Shown here piece by piece: positions 54,150 to 64,000 of a stretch of 64,000 nucleotides of DNA. The notes under the pieces were generated by a model. It was not told where the DNA came from, did no database searches, and was given only the letters and a program-made list of their open reading frames with translations. Source of the stretch: an uncultured Clostridia bacterium (GTDB lineage: Bacteria; Bacillota; Clostridia; Christensenellales; UBA1242); contig CALWNC010000002.1 in the NCBI GenBank assembly GCA_944382715.1, positions 134,738 through 198,737 on the forward strand. The letters run 5' to 3'. The position numbers and the translations under genes are program-made. The stretch's first letter is position 1. Every line of letters starts with the position of its first letter.

Positions 54150-56369
54150 CTATTTACTGAAATTTAAAAGATAAAATTTTGAATTTTTATTTGAAATATG
54201 TTTTGTAAGCTCAAAGTAACAATTAAAAATGACATTTCTTTTAATGTGATAAATTCCAAGATTTTTATTAGTTAAAGTTAAATTTGGATTATAACTACAC
54301 TTTTCACAAGTGTTATTAAAAATGGTTTTGAATGGACAATGAGCAAAAGTCATCAAAGGAAACTCACCATCAACAAAAGAAGTTAAATTGTACTTTGTTG
54401 TAAAATTTTCATTGGCTTCAACACTGGCACAAACCACATTTGTGTTCATATAATTTAGCATTAATAATGAGTATTTATTTTTTATGTTCATTAGTGGAGA
54501 AGCTATAACATTATATTTATTAGCATACTCAAGACCATAAATATTGTTTGAAAATAGAGTTATGTTTTTAGGTAATTTTTTTAAAATATTTTCCAATACG
54601 ACCTTGTCATTATGGTTCAAAATGGTAGGGAGATTTAAAGCGAATTTTTCTTTCAATTCACATAAAATTGCAATTATTTTAGTTTCAACAAACTTTTTAG
54701 GTGCAAAAACTACATAGTCAAAGTCATTTAAAATTGTTTTATTATTTTTAAATTCAAAGTTTTCATCTACAATGGCAATATTTTTTGGGTTTATACTTGG
54801 TAATTTATTTATATAAATATTATATGAATTGTCGTCAAAAATAATTTCATTAGATTCATTTTTTTCAATTATTTTTTCACAGATTTTAGATATTGTATTT
54901 CTTCTAATTTCGTTAATTTTCGATTTTGGTAAAAATATGCCATCGCTTTGAAATGAAAAACTAGAAATTACAAATGCCGAGTCATTAATTTTGTTGAATT
55001 GATTATAAAATTCTGTTTCACTTAGTGGTAAATTTTTCGCCTTTTGTAAATTATCCTCTCCAAAAATTTCAATCTGCAAACCATTTGCGATATAAATTGT
55101 AATTTTTAGTTTTTCACCTGAATTTGCAATTATTTGAACATTAATTGGAATGCGGCGTTTTAAACTTAATATTTCATTTTCTAAAGATGAATTTTGTGTT
55201 AAAAATACACTTAGACCCGACTTAAATTCATATTTTGTAATTATTTCATAAACTGATGGTTGAATTTTTTTTAAATTACCTATACCAAGACTGGCAACTT
55301 GTTCTTTTGAACTAGTATTTATAATCTTTAATCCGTCACCTTCGTGAAGTTCTTTGGTAGAAAAGATTTTAACCTTATATAAATTATCTTTAAATTTGCT
55401 CACAGAAAGAACTTTTCCAATTTCAAGCCCGATATGATTTTGGTAATCACTATTTATTATATTGTCTGGAGTAGGATTTGGTAAGTATGCGAGTTTGTTG
55501 AACTCACCCCTTGAAAATGTTTCTCTAAGTTTTTCATAGGCTTCTTCAATCCATTCTTTGCTAAAAGTTTTGTTTAAAATTTTATCTATTGCAGTTCTAT
55601 AAATTTTTGTTGCAACACCACAATATCCAGAATGTCTCATTCTTCCTTCAATTTTAAAACTGGTAACTCCAGCTTCAATTAACATTGGTAAATTCTCTAA
55701 AAGTCCTAAATCTCTCGCACTTAAATTATAGGAATTTTTATTTGTTAAGCTATTAAAATAGGGAAGTCTACATAGTTGCAAACATTTTCCTTCATTCCCA
55801 CTTTGTCCTTTTTCGAGTGATGATAGGTAACAATTTCCAGAAAAAGCAACACATAGTGCTCCCTGTACGAAATATTCAATTTCAAGTGAAGTATGTTCTC
55901 TTATAAGCTTAATGTCTTCTAGTTTGGTTTCTCTAGATAAGACTATTCGTTTAAAACCCATTCTTTCTGCAACAAGAGCTCCATCTAAATTATGAATTCC
56001 CATTTGAGTGCTTGCATGTAGTACTATATTTTTAAAACAATTTTTTAAAATATAAGCAACTCCAAGGTCTTGAACTATAAATGCATCAACTTTTGCGTTT
56101 ACTAAATTCTTTATTAATTTTATTAGACTTTCAAAATCGTTATCTTCAATTAAAGTATTTACTGTTACATAGATTTTTACACCATATGTGTGGGCGATTT
56201 TCACATATTCTCTTATGTTTTCTTCTGTAAAATTTTCTGCCTTCATTCTTGCATTAAAGGAAGAAAGTCCAAGATAAATTGCGTCGGCTCCTGAATTTAT
56301 ATCGGCATAAAAACATTCGGGATTACCAGCAGGGGACAATATTTCAAGTTTGCATATTTCACCCTTCAT
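54150..56369 (-). CDS. U32 family peptidase with DUF3656 (RlhA-like)
   Basis: The 739-residue protein has an N-terminal U32 domain: LEILSPAGNPECFYADINSG, ADAIYLGLSSFNARMKAENF, HASTQMGIHNLDGALVAERM, GFKRIVLSRETKLEDIKLIR and the Cys-rich CVAFSGNCYLSS ... GNEGKCLQLCRLPYF around 185-220. A DUF3656-like middle follows, and a C-terminal region with AHCPFKTIFNNTCEKC. Members with this architecture include RlhA, needed for 5-hydroxycytidine at position 2501 of 23S rRNA in E. coli; other U32 proteins were described as collagenases. The ATG overlaps the upstream GDPD gene by 4 bases (ATGA), so the two are translationally coupled. Confidence 0.85.
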   Translation of the reverse strand: MKGEICKLEILSPAGNPECFYADINSGADAIYLGLSSFNARMKAENFTEENIREYVKIAHTYGVKIYVTVNTLIEDNDFESLIKLIKNLVNAKVDAFIVQDLGVAYILKNCFKNIVLHASTQMGIHNLDGALVAERMGFKRIVLSRETKLEDIKLIREHTSLEIEYFVQGALCVAFSGNCYLSSLEKGQSGNEGKCLQLCRLPYFNSLTNKNSYNLSARDLGLLENLPMLIEAGVTSFKIEGRMRHSGYCGVATKIYRTAIDKILNKTFSKEWIEEAYEKLRETFSRGEFNKLAYLPNPTPDNIINSDYQNHIGLEIGKVLSVSKFKDNLYKVKIFSTKELHEGDGLKIINTSSKEQVASLGIGNLKKIQPSVYEIITKYEFKSGLSVFLTQNSSLENEILSLKRRIPINVQIIANSGEKLKITIYIANGLQIEIFGEDNLQKAKNLPLSETEFYNQFNKINDSAFVISSFSFQSDGIFLPKSKINEIRRNTISKICEKIIEKNESNEIIFDDNSYNIYINKLPSINPKNIAIVDENFEFKNNKTILNDFDYVVFAPKKFVETKIIAILCELKEKFALNLPTILNHNDKVVLENILKKLPKNITLFSNNIYGLEYANKYNVIASPLMNIKNKYSLLMLNYMNTNVVCASVEANENFTTKYNLTSFVDGEFPLMTFAHCPFKTIFNNTCEKCSYNPNLTLTNKNLGIYHIKRNVIFNCYFELTKHISNKNSKFYLLNFSK

Positions 56370-57139
56370 AAATCACCACGATTATTATTTAAAATACTTT
56401 TTGTGTCTAAATTTTCAAATATTATGTTGTCTGCAACTTCCTTGGCTTTTATAAGTTTTTCATTTGAGTTAACAACCCATGTTAAAATGGTTGTACCTTT
56501 ACTTTTAAATTTATTTACATATTTATTTGGCAAGTAATTAATGTCATATGATATAAAATCTGCTTTTGAATAATTAAATAGTTTTAATGATTTTGCAATG
56601 TAATTTTCCAACTTTGGCATCTTTCCTAAATCATATGAGCAAAGTAAACCAACTGAAAAGATAGAGGTTTTTTTCTTAACATCTCGCACTAAAAATGGAT
56701 TAAAAGTTTGAAGCGCAATTTTGTCATTATGATTATATCTATAAAGGATATTGAGTAAAGGTTCAACATCACACTTTTTAAAACCATTTTCAGGTTTAAG
56801 CTCCACCAAAAGAGGAACCCTTCCATTTATAAGACTTAAAACATCTTCAAGTAAAGGAATAGATTGACCATCTTTAAGTTTGTAACTATTAAGAGTTTCT
56901 TTTGTAAGCGTAGAAAGTAGCACATCTTCTCCAGTAACTCTTTTTAGATTTTTATCGTGACACACTGCAAAGTTACCATTACTAAGCCTATGTACATCAA
57001 TTTCAATTGCCACATTTGCTTCTATTGCTTGACTAAAGGCTAGCATAGAGTTTTCAGAAATAGTACTGGAATGAAGTCCTCTGTGTGCAATTGGATAATC
57101 AATAAAGTTTTTATTTAATGGAACAAATTTTGCTTTCAT
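56366..57139 (-). CDS. Glycerophosphodiester phosphodiesterase
   Basis: The 257-residue protein has IAHRGLHSSTISENSMLAFS at about 18-37 (HRG...EN motif), VAIEIDVHRLSNGNFAVCHD at about 43-62 (ExD...H catalytic metal and acid residues), PLLEDVLSL and PLLVELKPENG, the standard GDPD fold. It hydrolyses glycerophosphodiesters to glycerol-3-phosphate and an alcohol. No signal peptide is seen, so it is the cytoplasmic (UgpQ-like) type. No good ribosome site precedes the ATG; it may depend on cmk read-through. It overlaps the U32 gene by 4 bases. Confidence 0.9.
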   Translation of the reverse strand: MKAKFVPLNKNFIDYPIAHRGLHSSTISENSMLAFSQAIEANVAIEIDVHRLSNGNFAVCHDKNLKRVTGEDVLLSTLTKETLNSYKLKDGQSIPLLEDVLSLINGRVPLLVELKPENGFKKCDVEPLLNILYRYNHNDKIALQTFNPFLVRDVKKKTSIFSVGLLCSYDLGKMPKLENYIAKSLKLFNYSKADFISYDINYLPNKYVNKFKSKGTTILTWVVNSNEKLIKAKEVADNIIFENLDTKSILNNNRGDL

Positions 57140-57144
57140 AATTT

Positions 57145-57177
57145 TATAAAAATGATAGATAAATTTCTATCATTTTT
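57145..57177 (-). terminator. Stem-loop after cmk, possible partial terminator
   Basis: aaaaatgatag (57148-57158) pairs with ctatcattttt (57167-57177), which includes the cmk stop codon. On minus it is followed by a short T-rich stretch. It could reduce read-through into the GDPD gene. Confidence 0.5.
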
Positions 57178-57850
57178 CTCCCTTGTTTTTTAATTTTTCA
57201 ACAATTAGATTATAGCATAAATCTACAGTTTGTTTGATGCTGAGTTCGGAATTATCAACAACTGTTGCATCTGAAACTACTTTAAGAGGGGCAATTTCTC
57301 TATGAGAATCACGATAGTCTCGTTCTTTTAGATTGGCTAAAACTTCTTCATATGTACAACTAATGTTTTTTGATAAATTTTCCTCATATCTTCTCTTTGC
57401 ACGAACTTCCTCACTTGCCATTAAGAAGAGTTTGTAGTCTGCATTAGGAAGAACAACACTTGTAATATCTCTGCCATCAATAATACAGTTGTTACAGCTG
57501 GCAAATTCTTGTACAATTTCTAAAAATTTTTCACGGATTATTGGATATACTGAAATTTTAGAAGAGAGTTTGCTAATTTGTTCTGCTCTAAGCCATTTAG
57601 TTATATCATCATTGTTTAAAATAATTTTTTGCTTTCCCTCTTCAAATTTAACTTTAAGATTTAAACTTGGTAAAATCTTTTCAATCTCTTCTTTTGTTGG
57701 GTCACTATATCCGCTATTTAAGATGCCATATGCAAAGCCTCTAAAAATTGCACCAGTGTCAAGATGAATGAAATTGAATTTTTCAGCTAAACCATCTGCG
57801 AGTGCTCCTTTGCCACTTCCAGTAGGTCCATCAATTGCAATATTGATCAT
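57170..57850 (-). CDS. cmk: Cytidylate kinase
   Basis: The ATG at 57850 (MINIAIDGPTGSGKGALADG) lies about 11 bases after AAGGGAG and is preferred over an in-frame ATG 12 codons upstream; the product has 226 residues, normal for bacterial Cmk. The P-loop is GPTGSGKG; FIHLDTGAIFRG and IIDGRDITSVVLPNADYKLF are the NMP-binding and GRD motifs, and LMASEEVRAKRR is the lid. It phosphorylates CMP and dCMP with ATP in the cytoplasm. Confidence 0.92.
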   Translation of the reverse strand: MINIAIDGPTGSGKGALADGLAEKFNFIHLDTGAIFRGFAYGILNSGYSDPTKEEIEKILPSLNLKVKFEEGKQKIILNNDDITKWLRAEQISKLSSKISVYPIIREKFLEIVQEFASCNNCIIDGRDITSVVLPNADYKLFLMASEEVRAKRRYEENLSKNISCTYEEVLANLKERDYRDSHREIAPLKVVSDATVVDNSELSIKQTVDLCYNLIVEKLKNKGEK

Positions 57851-58110
57851 AAAACATTTTTCTCCCTTTAATATGTTTGAAATCATAATTGTAAACTATA
57901 GTTTTAAAATAAAATTGTAATTTTTTAGTCTTTTTTTTAAAAAAATACAATTTAAAATCATATTTTTTAATTTTTAGTTTATCTAATTTTGCATTTATTG
58001 ATTTATATTTGTCATAGATTAGTAAATAAACAATTTTTTAATAAGCTAAAAATTAAATCTCTTTTATATAATACATTTAAAAAAAATGTCTGTCAATCTC
58101 ATTAGATAAA

Positions 58111-58139
58111 TTGACAATATGTTTTGTTTAATCCATAAT
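58111..58139 (+). promoter_or_regulatory. Promoter of the ComF-like gene
   Basis: TTGACA (58111-58116), exact 17-base spacer, CATAAT (58134-58139). It covers the first in-frame ATG at 58119, ruling that out as the start. Confidence 0.7.
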
Positions 58140-58169
58140 ATTTTTATGACAATCAAAAGAAAAGTTTTA

Positions 58170-58883
58170 ATGTTACTAAGTAAATTAGAAGACTTAATTT
58201 TTACTAATCATTCATGTATTTCATGTGGTTTAGAAATTGAAGATGGTTCTATGTTTTCAATGTGTGATGAATGTTTAAGAAAGTTAGAAATAATTAGTGG
58301 AAAAGTTTGTGAAAAGTGTGGAGAAGAAATGAAAGGGCTAGTTTGCGAAGTTTGTAAAGATAAAAATTACACATTCTCCAAAAATATATCAATTTTTTAT
58401 TATAATGAGATCACTTCAAGAATTGTTAAAAAACTTAAATATTCAAGAAAGAAGTACTATGCAAAATATATTGCAGAAATGATGACGGTTGTAAAAGATA
58501 ATTTTAAAGATATTGACTATTTAACCTTTGTGCCAAGTGGCAAAAAGAGTTTAAAAGAAAGAGGATATAATCAATCAGAGGAAATTGCAAAAGAAATTGG
58601 TAAAATTATTGGTTTGCCAGTGCTTAAATTACTCGGTAAAAAAGATGGTTTTAAAAATCAAGCTGGAATGAATAGATTAGATAGACTTAAGAATTTGGAA
58701 GATGCTTTTTATGTTTTAGAAAATTCTAAAAAATTAAATGGAAAAATAGTTATGCTGATTGATGATGTATTTACCACAGGGACTACTCTTACAAGATGTT
58801 CAAGTGAACTGGCAAAGTTAAAGCCTAAAAAAATTATTACAATGACGCTTGCAAAAACAAAGTTTGAATCTAATATTGATTAA
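58170..58883 (+). CDS. ComF family phosphoribosyltransferase-like protein
   Basis: With the promoter at 58111-58139, translation must begin at 58146 (leaderless) or, more likely, at 58170, giving 237 residues. Residues ~12-55 form a double zinc ribbon (CISCGLEIEDGSMFSMCDEC; CEKCGEEMKGLVCEVC), and the C-terminal half is a PRTase domain with VPSGKKSLKERGYNQSEEIA and the PRPP loop VMLIDDVFTTGTTL. ComF acts in competence in Bacillus, but many ComF-like proteins occur without a DNA uptake machine, and none of its genes is visible here. secA follows after 220 bases. Confidence 0.85.
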   Translation: MLLSKLEDLIFTNHSCISCGLEIEDGSMFSMCDECLRKLEIISGKVCEKCGEEMKGLVCEVCKDKNYTFSKNISIFYYNEITSRIVKKLKYSRKKYYAKYIAEMMTVVKDNFKDIDYLTFVPSGKKSLKERGYNQSEEIAKEIGKIIGLPVLKLLGKKDGFKNQAGMNRLDRLKNLEDAFYVLENSKKLNGKIVMLIDDVFTTGTTLTRCSSELAKLKPKKIITMTLAKTKFESNID

Positions 58884-59105
58884 TATTATCAATTTAAATT
58901 TATAATAGCTGAAGTAAAAATCGGTTAAGCGAAAACCAAAAATAGACATTTTTATGCATTTAAAAATAATATTTGTTATTTTTATAGAAATTAAACTAAT
59001 AAAAACCTATTTGAAAAAATACAAAAAATTGTTTTTACTTTACAAACTATTAAAAATAGTTTAAAATTATATAATGTATTTTATAATTAATTATCGGGAG
59101 AAACT

Positions 59106-61802
59106 ATGAGCTTTTTAAAAAATTTTGATAATAAACGAAGTTTGAAAAAACTTGAAAAAATAGCAGATAAAGTAGAAAAACTTGCAGACAAATATAAACA
59201 AATGAGCGATGAAGAATTAAAAAATCAGACAGTACTGCTAAAAGAAAGATACAGTGCAGGAGAATCACTTGACGACCTTTTGCCAGATGCATTTGCAGTT
59301 GTTAGAGAAGCCTCTACAAGAGTACTCAATATGCGTCATTTCCACGTTCAAATTCTTGGTGGTATAGTTCTTCATCAAGGCAGAATTGCCGAAATGAGCA
59401 CTGGTGAAGGTAAAACATTGGTTTCAACACTTCCAGCCTATCTCAATGCTCTTTCAGGTGAACCTGTACACATTGTTACAGTTAATGAGTACTTGGCAAA
59501 AAGAGATGCCGAATGGATGGGAAAAGTTCATAGATTTTTAGGCTTAACCGTTGGATATATCCACAATGGTCAAGACCCTAATGATAAAAGACAGGCATAT
59601 GCCTGTGACATAACCTATGGCACTAACAGTGAGTTTGGCTTCGACTATCTTCGTGATAACATGTGCGAAACTAAAAAAGCTATGGTTGGAAGAGGTTTAA
59701 AATTTGCAATTATTGATGAGGTGGACTCAATTTTAATTGATGAAGCAAGAACGCCACTTATTATTTCTGGACCATCAGGGGAATCTTCAGATCAATATGT
59801 TATAGCATCAAAGTTTGCAAAAACCTTAAGCGAAGAAGATGTTGATATTGACGAAAAAAAGAAGACTATTCATTTGACGGAAAGTGGAATTTCAAGAGCT
59901 GAGAGATATTATAGAATTGAAAATCTTGCCGATGTGGAAAACACAGAAATAAACCACAATATTAATAACGCAATCAGAGCAAGATTTTTAATGAAAAAAG
60001 ACGAAGATTATATTGTTAGAGATGGCGAAGTATTAATTGTCGATGAGTTCACTGGTCGTATTATGGTTGGAAGAAGATATAGTGATGGACTGCATCAGGC
60101 AATTGAAGCAAAAGAAGGGGTAAAGATTCAGGGAGAGAATAAAACTTTTGCAACAATTACATTCCAAAATTTCTTTAAATTATACAAGAAAATTTCTGGT
60201 ATGACTGGTACTGCAAAAACAGAAGAGGGTGAATTTAGAGAAATTTATGGGCTTGATGTTGTAACAATCCCTACAAATCTCCCTTCGAAAAGAATTGACG
60301 AAAATGATATCTTTTTCTTTTCACACGAAGCTAAAATTAATGCTATTTGCGAAGACATTAAGAGAACGCATGAAGAAAATCGTCCCGTTCTTGTTGGTAC
60401 GCTTTCAGTTGCAAAATCTGAAGAACTTTCAAGAGCATTAATAAGACTTGGCATAAAACACGATGTACTTAACGCTAAAAACCATATGAGAGAAGCCGAA
60501 ATAATTGCACAAGCAGGTAGACTTGGAGCAGTTACAATTGCAACAAATATGGCTGGTCGTGGTACTGATATCTTGCTTGGTGGAAATAGTGAATTTATGG
60601 CGAAACAAGAACTAAAAAAGGCTGGATATGAAGATTATGATATAGACATTGCTGCTTCACTTTTTCCAGTTGAAAATGAGGTACAGCAAAAAGCGAGAGA
60701 GGAATATGAAGTTTATAAGGCTAAGTTTGATGAGAAAGTAAAAGAAGAAAAAGAAAAAGTTGTTGAGCTTGGTGGACTTAGAATAATAGGCACAGAAAGG
60801 CATGAAAGTAGAAGAATTGACAATCAGCTTCGTGGTCGTGCTGGTAGACAGGGTGACCCGGGTTCTTCAGTATTTTACATTTCAGCCGATGATGATCTTT
60901 CAAGAGTTTTTGGAAGTGATAAACTAAAAAGAATGGCAGAAATGTTTAGGTTAGATGGTAGCACATCTATTAATTGGAAATTCTTTTCTAGGAGCGTTGC
61001 TGCAGCACAAAGAAAAGTAGAAGCAAATAACTATTCTATTCGTAAAAGTGTAGTTGAGTATGACAATGTACTTAACAGACAAAGAGAAGAGATTTATAAA
61101 GAAAGAAATAAAATTCTCGATGGTCAAGATGTTCACGAAAATATTTTGGGAATGATAAGAGATGTAGTAGTAGATATTGTAGAAGAATATTCACATTTCC
61201 AAAAGCCAGAACAAGTAGATATTGAGGCATATAATAAAGACCTTGAAAAGAGATTATTAGAACCGGGTACAAATTTTATAACTCTTGAAATAATATCAGA
61301 TTATACTTCAAGTGAAATTGAAGACGAAATTTATAAAAGAGCAGTTGCAAGGTACGAACTAAGAAAGAAAGAATATGAGGACAATGGCATAGACTTTGGA
61401 AGGGCAGAAAGAGATATTTTGCTTAAAATCATGGATAGAAAATGGATTGACCACATAGATGATATGGAAAACTTAAAGTCTGGTATTGGGCTTAGAGGAT
61501 ATGGAAATAAAAATCCAGTTATTGTTTATCAGGCAGAAGGTTTTGATATGTTTGACGAAATGGTAGCATCAATGAGAAAAGATGTAGCAAACTTTATGAT
61601 GGGTATAAAAATTCAAGTTGGAATTTCGCCTGAGCAGTTGGTTATGATGAGAAGGGGAATAAGACCAAATAACCTTAAGACTAATAATGCAGGTGGAGAG
61701 ACTCCTGCACCTGTAAATAAGAAAAAAACTGTTGGAAGGAATGACAAGTGTCCATGTGGAAGTGGCAAAAAGTACAAAAACTGCTGTGGTAAAAATCAAT
61801 AG
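59106..61802 (+). CDS. secA: Preprotein translocase ATPase SecA (SecA1)
   Basis: The 898-residue protein has all SecA parts: Walker A MSTGEGKT near residue 97-104, [30 protein letters not shown], Walker [13 protein letters not shown] from residue 204, [49 protein letters not shown], and the C-terminal SEC-C zinc motif CPCGSGKKYKNCC after a flexible linker. SecA drives unfolded proteins through SecYEG using ATP, essential for the large surface proteins seen here. GGGAG precedes the ATG. The second secA starts 260 bases later on the same strand. Confidence 0.97.
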   Translation: MSFLKNFDNKRSLKKLEKIADKVEKLADKYKQMSDEELKNQTVLLKERYSAGESLDDLLPDAFAVVREASTRVLNMRHFHVQILGGIVLHQGRIAEMSTGEGKTLVSTLPAYLNALSGEPVHIVTVNEYLAKRDAEWMGKVHRFLGLTVGYIHNGQDPNDKRQAYACDITYGTNSEFGFDYLRDNMCETKKAMVGRGLKFAIIDEVDSILIDEARTPLIISGPSGESSDQYVIASKFAKTLSEEDVDIDEKKKTIHLTESGISRAERYYRIENLADVENTEINHNINNAIRARFLMKKDEDYIVRDGEVLIVDEFTGRIMVGRRYSDGLHQAIEAKEGVKIQGENKTFATITFQNFFKLYKKISGMTGTAKTEEGEFREIYGLDVVTIPTNLPSKRIDENDIFFFSHEAKINAICEDIKRTHEENRPVLVGTLSVAKSEELSRALIRLGIKHDVLNAKNHMREAEIIAQAGRLGAVTIATNMAGRGTDILLGGNSEFMAKQELKKAGYEDYDIDIAASLFPVENEVQQKAREEYEVYKAKFDEKVKEEKEKVVELGGLRIIGTERHESRRIDNQLRGRAGRQGDPGSSVFYISADDDLSRVFGSDKLKRMAEMFRLDGSTSINWKFFSRSVAAAQRKVEANNYSIRKSVVEYDNVLNRQREEIYKERNKILDGQDVHENILGMIRDVVVDIVEEYSHFQKPEQVDIEAYNKDLEKRLLEPGTNFITLEIISDYTSSEIEDEIYKRAVARYELRKKEYEDNGIDFGRAERDILLKIMDRKWIDHIDDMENLKSGIGLRGYGNKNPVIVYQAEGFDMFDEMVASMRKDVANFMMGIKIQVGISPEQLVMMRRGIRPNNLKTNNAGGETPAPVNKKKTVGRNDKCPCGSGKKYKNCCGKNQ

Positions 61803-61908
61803 AAAATAATTGGAAAGTAAATTTTTAAGTAGTTAAATTAGAAATTTTTTATACATGACTTTTGTTAAAAATATTAACTTTATCTTTTTAATTTAAATAA
61901 AATAAAAA

Positions 61909-61940
61909 AGCATCTTAACTTATTTTAAGATGTTTTTTTT
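61909..61940 (+). terminator. Terminator between the two secA genes
   Basis: catctta (61911-61917) pairs with taagatg (61926-61932) with A/T flanks, then T8. It indicates separate transcription of the second secA. Confidence 0.8.
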
Positions 61941-62063
61941 ATAATTATATTTATTAGATATAGTTAGTAGTTAAAAAAAAATTAAAATATTAAGGAAAAT
62001 TTAGAATAGGTCTTTATTTTTTATTATTTATTTGTTATAATATAATAAAATAAAGGAGAAAAT

Positions 62064-64000
62064 ATGGCTTTGTTTAACTATGGTAATTCCCAATTAAAAG
62101 ATTTAAAAAAAATAGCTGATAAAATTGTTTCTCTAGAAAAAAACTACAACAATTTAAGTGATGAAGAACTTAGAAAACAAACAAAAATTTTAAAAGATAG
62201 GATTGATAAAGGTGAAACACTTGATCAAATTTTGCCTGAGGCATATGCGATTATGTGTGAGGCAGCTTCAAGAGTTCTCAATATGCGACATCGCTATGTG
62301 CAAATTCTTGGTGGAATTGCTCTTCACCAAGGTAGAATAACTGAGATGGCTACAGGTGAAGGCAAAACTTTAGTTGCAACCTTACCTACTTTTCTTAATG
62401 CACTTACAGGTAAAGGTGTTCATGTGGTTACAGCAAATGATTATCTTGCAAAGCGTGACGCTGAATGGATGGGCAAAGTTTATAAGTTTTTGGGATTAAG
62501 TGTTGGTGTGGTTACTTCTGGAATGTCTACTGAAGAAAGGCGTGAAGCATATAGCTCTGATGTTTGTTATTGCACAAGTAATGAACTTGGCTTTGACTAC
62601 CTTAGAGATAATATGGCATTAGATAAAAGTCAAAAAGTCCAAAGGGGATTAAATTATGCTATAGTTGATGAAGTCGATTCAATCTTAATTGATGACGCAA
62701 GAAATCCACTTGTTATTTCTGGTTCTGGACAAAGGGCAAGTGAGGGGTACATTAAGGCGCAAGAATTTGCTAATAGACTTATAAAAGATTTGCACTTTGA
62801 AATAGATGAAAAAACAAAAATGGTCTATCTTACTGAATTGGGGGTTGCCGAGGCTGAAAATTTTTATAATATTGACAATCTTGCCGATGCTTCAAATATA
62901 GAAACTTATTATCATATTAATAATGCAATTAAGGCAAATTTTGCAATGACTCGCGACGAAAATTATATAGTTAAAGATGGAAAGGTTTTAATTATTGATG
63001 ACAATACTGGTCGTGTGATGCAGGGCAGAAAATACAGTGAAGGATTACATCAAGCTATTGAGGCAAAAGAAGGTGTAGCAATTAGTGATGAAAATAGAAC
63101 GCTTGCTACAATAACATATCAAAACTTGTTTAGACAATACAAAAAATTATCTGGCATGAGTGGAACAGCAAAAACGGAGGAAGAGGAATTTCAAACAATA
63201 TATGGACTTGATGTTATTGAAATTCCTAGTCACAAGCCAAGCAAACGCAAAGATGAGAATGATAAAGTTTATGTTACTGAGCGTGGAAAGATAAATGCGA
63301 TTGTTGAAGAAATTAAAGAGTGTTATAAATCTGGTAGACCAGTTCTTATTGGTACTGCAACGGTAGAAAAATCTGAAGTGCTTTCTAAGGCCTTAGATTT
63401 AGCAGGTATTCCACATAGTGTTTTAAATGCAAAAAACCATGAAAAAGAAAGTGAAATTGTTGCACAGGCAGGTAAACTTCATGCAGTTACTATAGCAACT
63501 AATATGGCTGGTCGTGGAACGGATATTTCACTAGGTGGTAACGCAGAGTTTATGGCAAAAGAACAAATGCGAGATGAAGGCTTTTCTGAAGAACAAATTT
63601 CTTATGCTACTGCCTATAATACCATAAATGACCCAGAATTGAATAGAGCTAGAGAGCGTTATAAAGAAATTTATAAATTATTCAAGAATAGGACTGATAG
63701 AGAAAAGGAAGAAGTAAAAAAGCTTGGTGGTCTTTATGTTATAGGCACGGAAAGGCAGGATTCACGTAGAATTGACAATCAGCTTCGTGGTCGTGCTGGT
63801 AGACAGGGTGATCCGGGAGAAACTATTTTCTATCTATCTTTAGAAGATGAATTATTAAAGCGATTTGGCGATGAAAGAATTGAAAGAATTAAAGCCACTG
63901 CTTTAAAATATTTCGGTGAAGACACTCCAATTCAAAGCAAATTGCTTACTAAAATTATTGAAGATGCACAAAAAAATGTTGAATCTCAAAACTTTGCCGT
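62064..64000 (+). CDS. Second SecA paralog, 3' end beyond window (SecA2-like)
   Basis: An open frame runs from an ATG at 62064 (AAAGGAG 6 bases upstream) to the window edge, 645 full codons. It aligns along its whole length with SecA1: [14 protein letters not shown] at about 96-109, [85 protein letters not shown]. The DEAD-like box changes from DEARTP to DDARNP and sequence drift is spread throughout, so it is an old paralog rather than a recent copy. A second SecA in Gram-positive bacteria usually exports a limited set of surface proteins; here the giant MBG proteins are candidate clients (inference). The C-terminus is not visible. Confidence 0.9.
   Translation, partial: MALFNYGNSQLKDLKKIADKIVSLEKNYNNLSDEELRKQTKILKDRIDKGETLDQILPEAYAIMCEAASRVLNMRHRYVQILGGIALHQGRITEMATGEGKTLVATLPTFLNALTGKGVHVVTANDYLAKRDAEWMGKVYKFLGLSVGVVTSGMSTEERREAYSSDVCYCTSNELGFDYLRDNMALDKSQKVQRGLNYAIVDEVDSILIDDARNPLVISGSGQRASEGYIKAQEFANRLIKDLHFEIDEKTKMVYLTELGVAEAENFYNIDNLADASNIETYYHINNAIKANFAMTRDENYIVKDGKVLIIDDNTGRVMQGRKYSEGLHQAIEAKEGVAISDENRTLATITYQNLFRQYKKLSGMSGTAKTEEEEFQTIYGLDVIEIPSHKPSKRKDENDKVYVTERGKINAIVEEIKECYKSGRPVLIGTATVEKSEVLSKALDLAGIPHSVLNAKNHEKESEIVAQAGKLHAVTIATNMAGRGTDISLGGNAEFMAKEQMRDEGFSEEQISYATAYNTINDPELNRARERYKEIYKLFKNRTDREKEEVKKLGGLYVIGTERQDSRRIDNQLRGRAGRQGDPGETIFYLSLEDELLKRFGDERIERIKATALKYFGEDTPIQSKLLTKIIEDAQKNVESQNFA

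Overview
The window is very AT-rich, uses the standard bacterial code with strong purine-rich ribosome binding sites (GGAG/AGGAG) and short stem-loop/U-tract terminators, and carries Bacillota-type genes: CinA-type PncC, ComF-like protein, an MgtC family protein, Sua5, a DUF3656-type U32 peptidase and SecA with a SEC-C tail. Surface proteins with MBG repeats and many BspA-like leucine-rich repeat (LRR) proteins point to an uncultured, host-associated (gut-type) Clostridia or related Bacillota. The genus cannot be named from the sequence.

Layout. 1-11.3 kb: mostly housekeeping genes (methyltransferase fragment, EAL phosphodiesterase, nucleotidase, pncC, hypoxanthine-DNA glycosylase, asnS with a CYTH protein, a P-loop protein, Sua5) plus a surface cysteine protease with MBG repeats. 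11.8-20.1 kb: one giant MBG-repeat surface protein of about 2750 residues. 20.4-29.7 kb: an Imm26-like protein, an unknown protein, the first LRR protein, small coiled-coil proteins, a YjzC-like small protein not easily seen by length filters, a HAD phosphatase, a zinc-ribbon membrane protein and MgtC.

22.7-44.8 kb holds six members of one intracellular protein family: a variable BspA-like LRR array followed by a strongly conserved region of about 470 residues with a CxCCxH motif and a possible acetyltransferase-like fold. Five members lie in a head-to-tail array on the minus strand. One has lost nearly all its LRRs, and one is broken by two in-frame TAA codons and a frameshift.

45.2-46.2 kb: a double-HTH regulator divergent from two micro-ORFs. 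46.6-53.3 kb: a 6.6 kb integrative element in the 3' end of tRNA-Asn, bounded by a 14-bp direct repeat. It has a large serine recombinase and a CI-like repressor facing a minus-strand operon (Cro-like protein, second HTH protein, DUF6291 protein with internal 12-bp repeats, small HExxH protein, sigma-like factor, small unknowns). Its left 0.7 kb has no gene but holds a promoter, a densely self-complementary stretch and a terminator, so it probably makes a structured RNA of about 640 nt. The right att core lies inside the last codons of the recombinase gene, so excision should replace its C-terminus.

53.6-64 kb: a small membrane protein, U32 peptidase, glycerophosphodiesterase, cytidylate kinase, ComF-like protein and two tandem secA genes, the second cut by the window edge.

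The two most interesting items are the LRR/conserved-domain paralog array and the tRNA-Asn element with its putative large RNA and att-embedded recombinase. All assignments come from reading motifs by eye; no searches were run.
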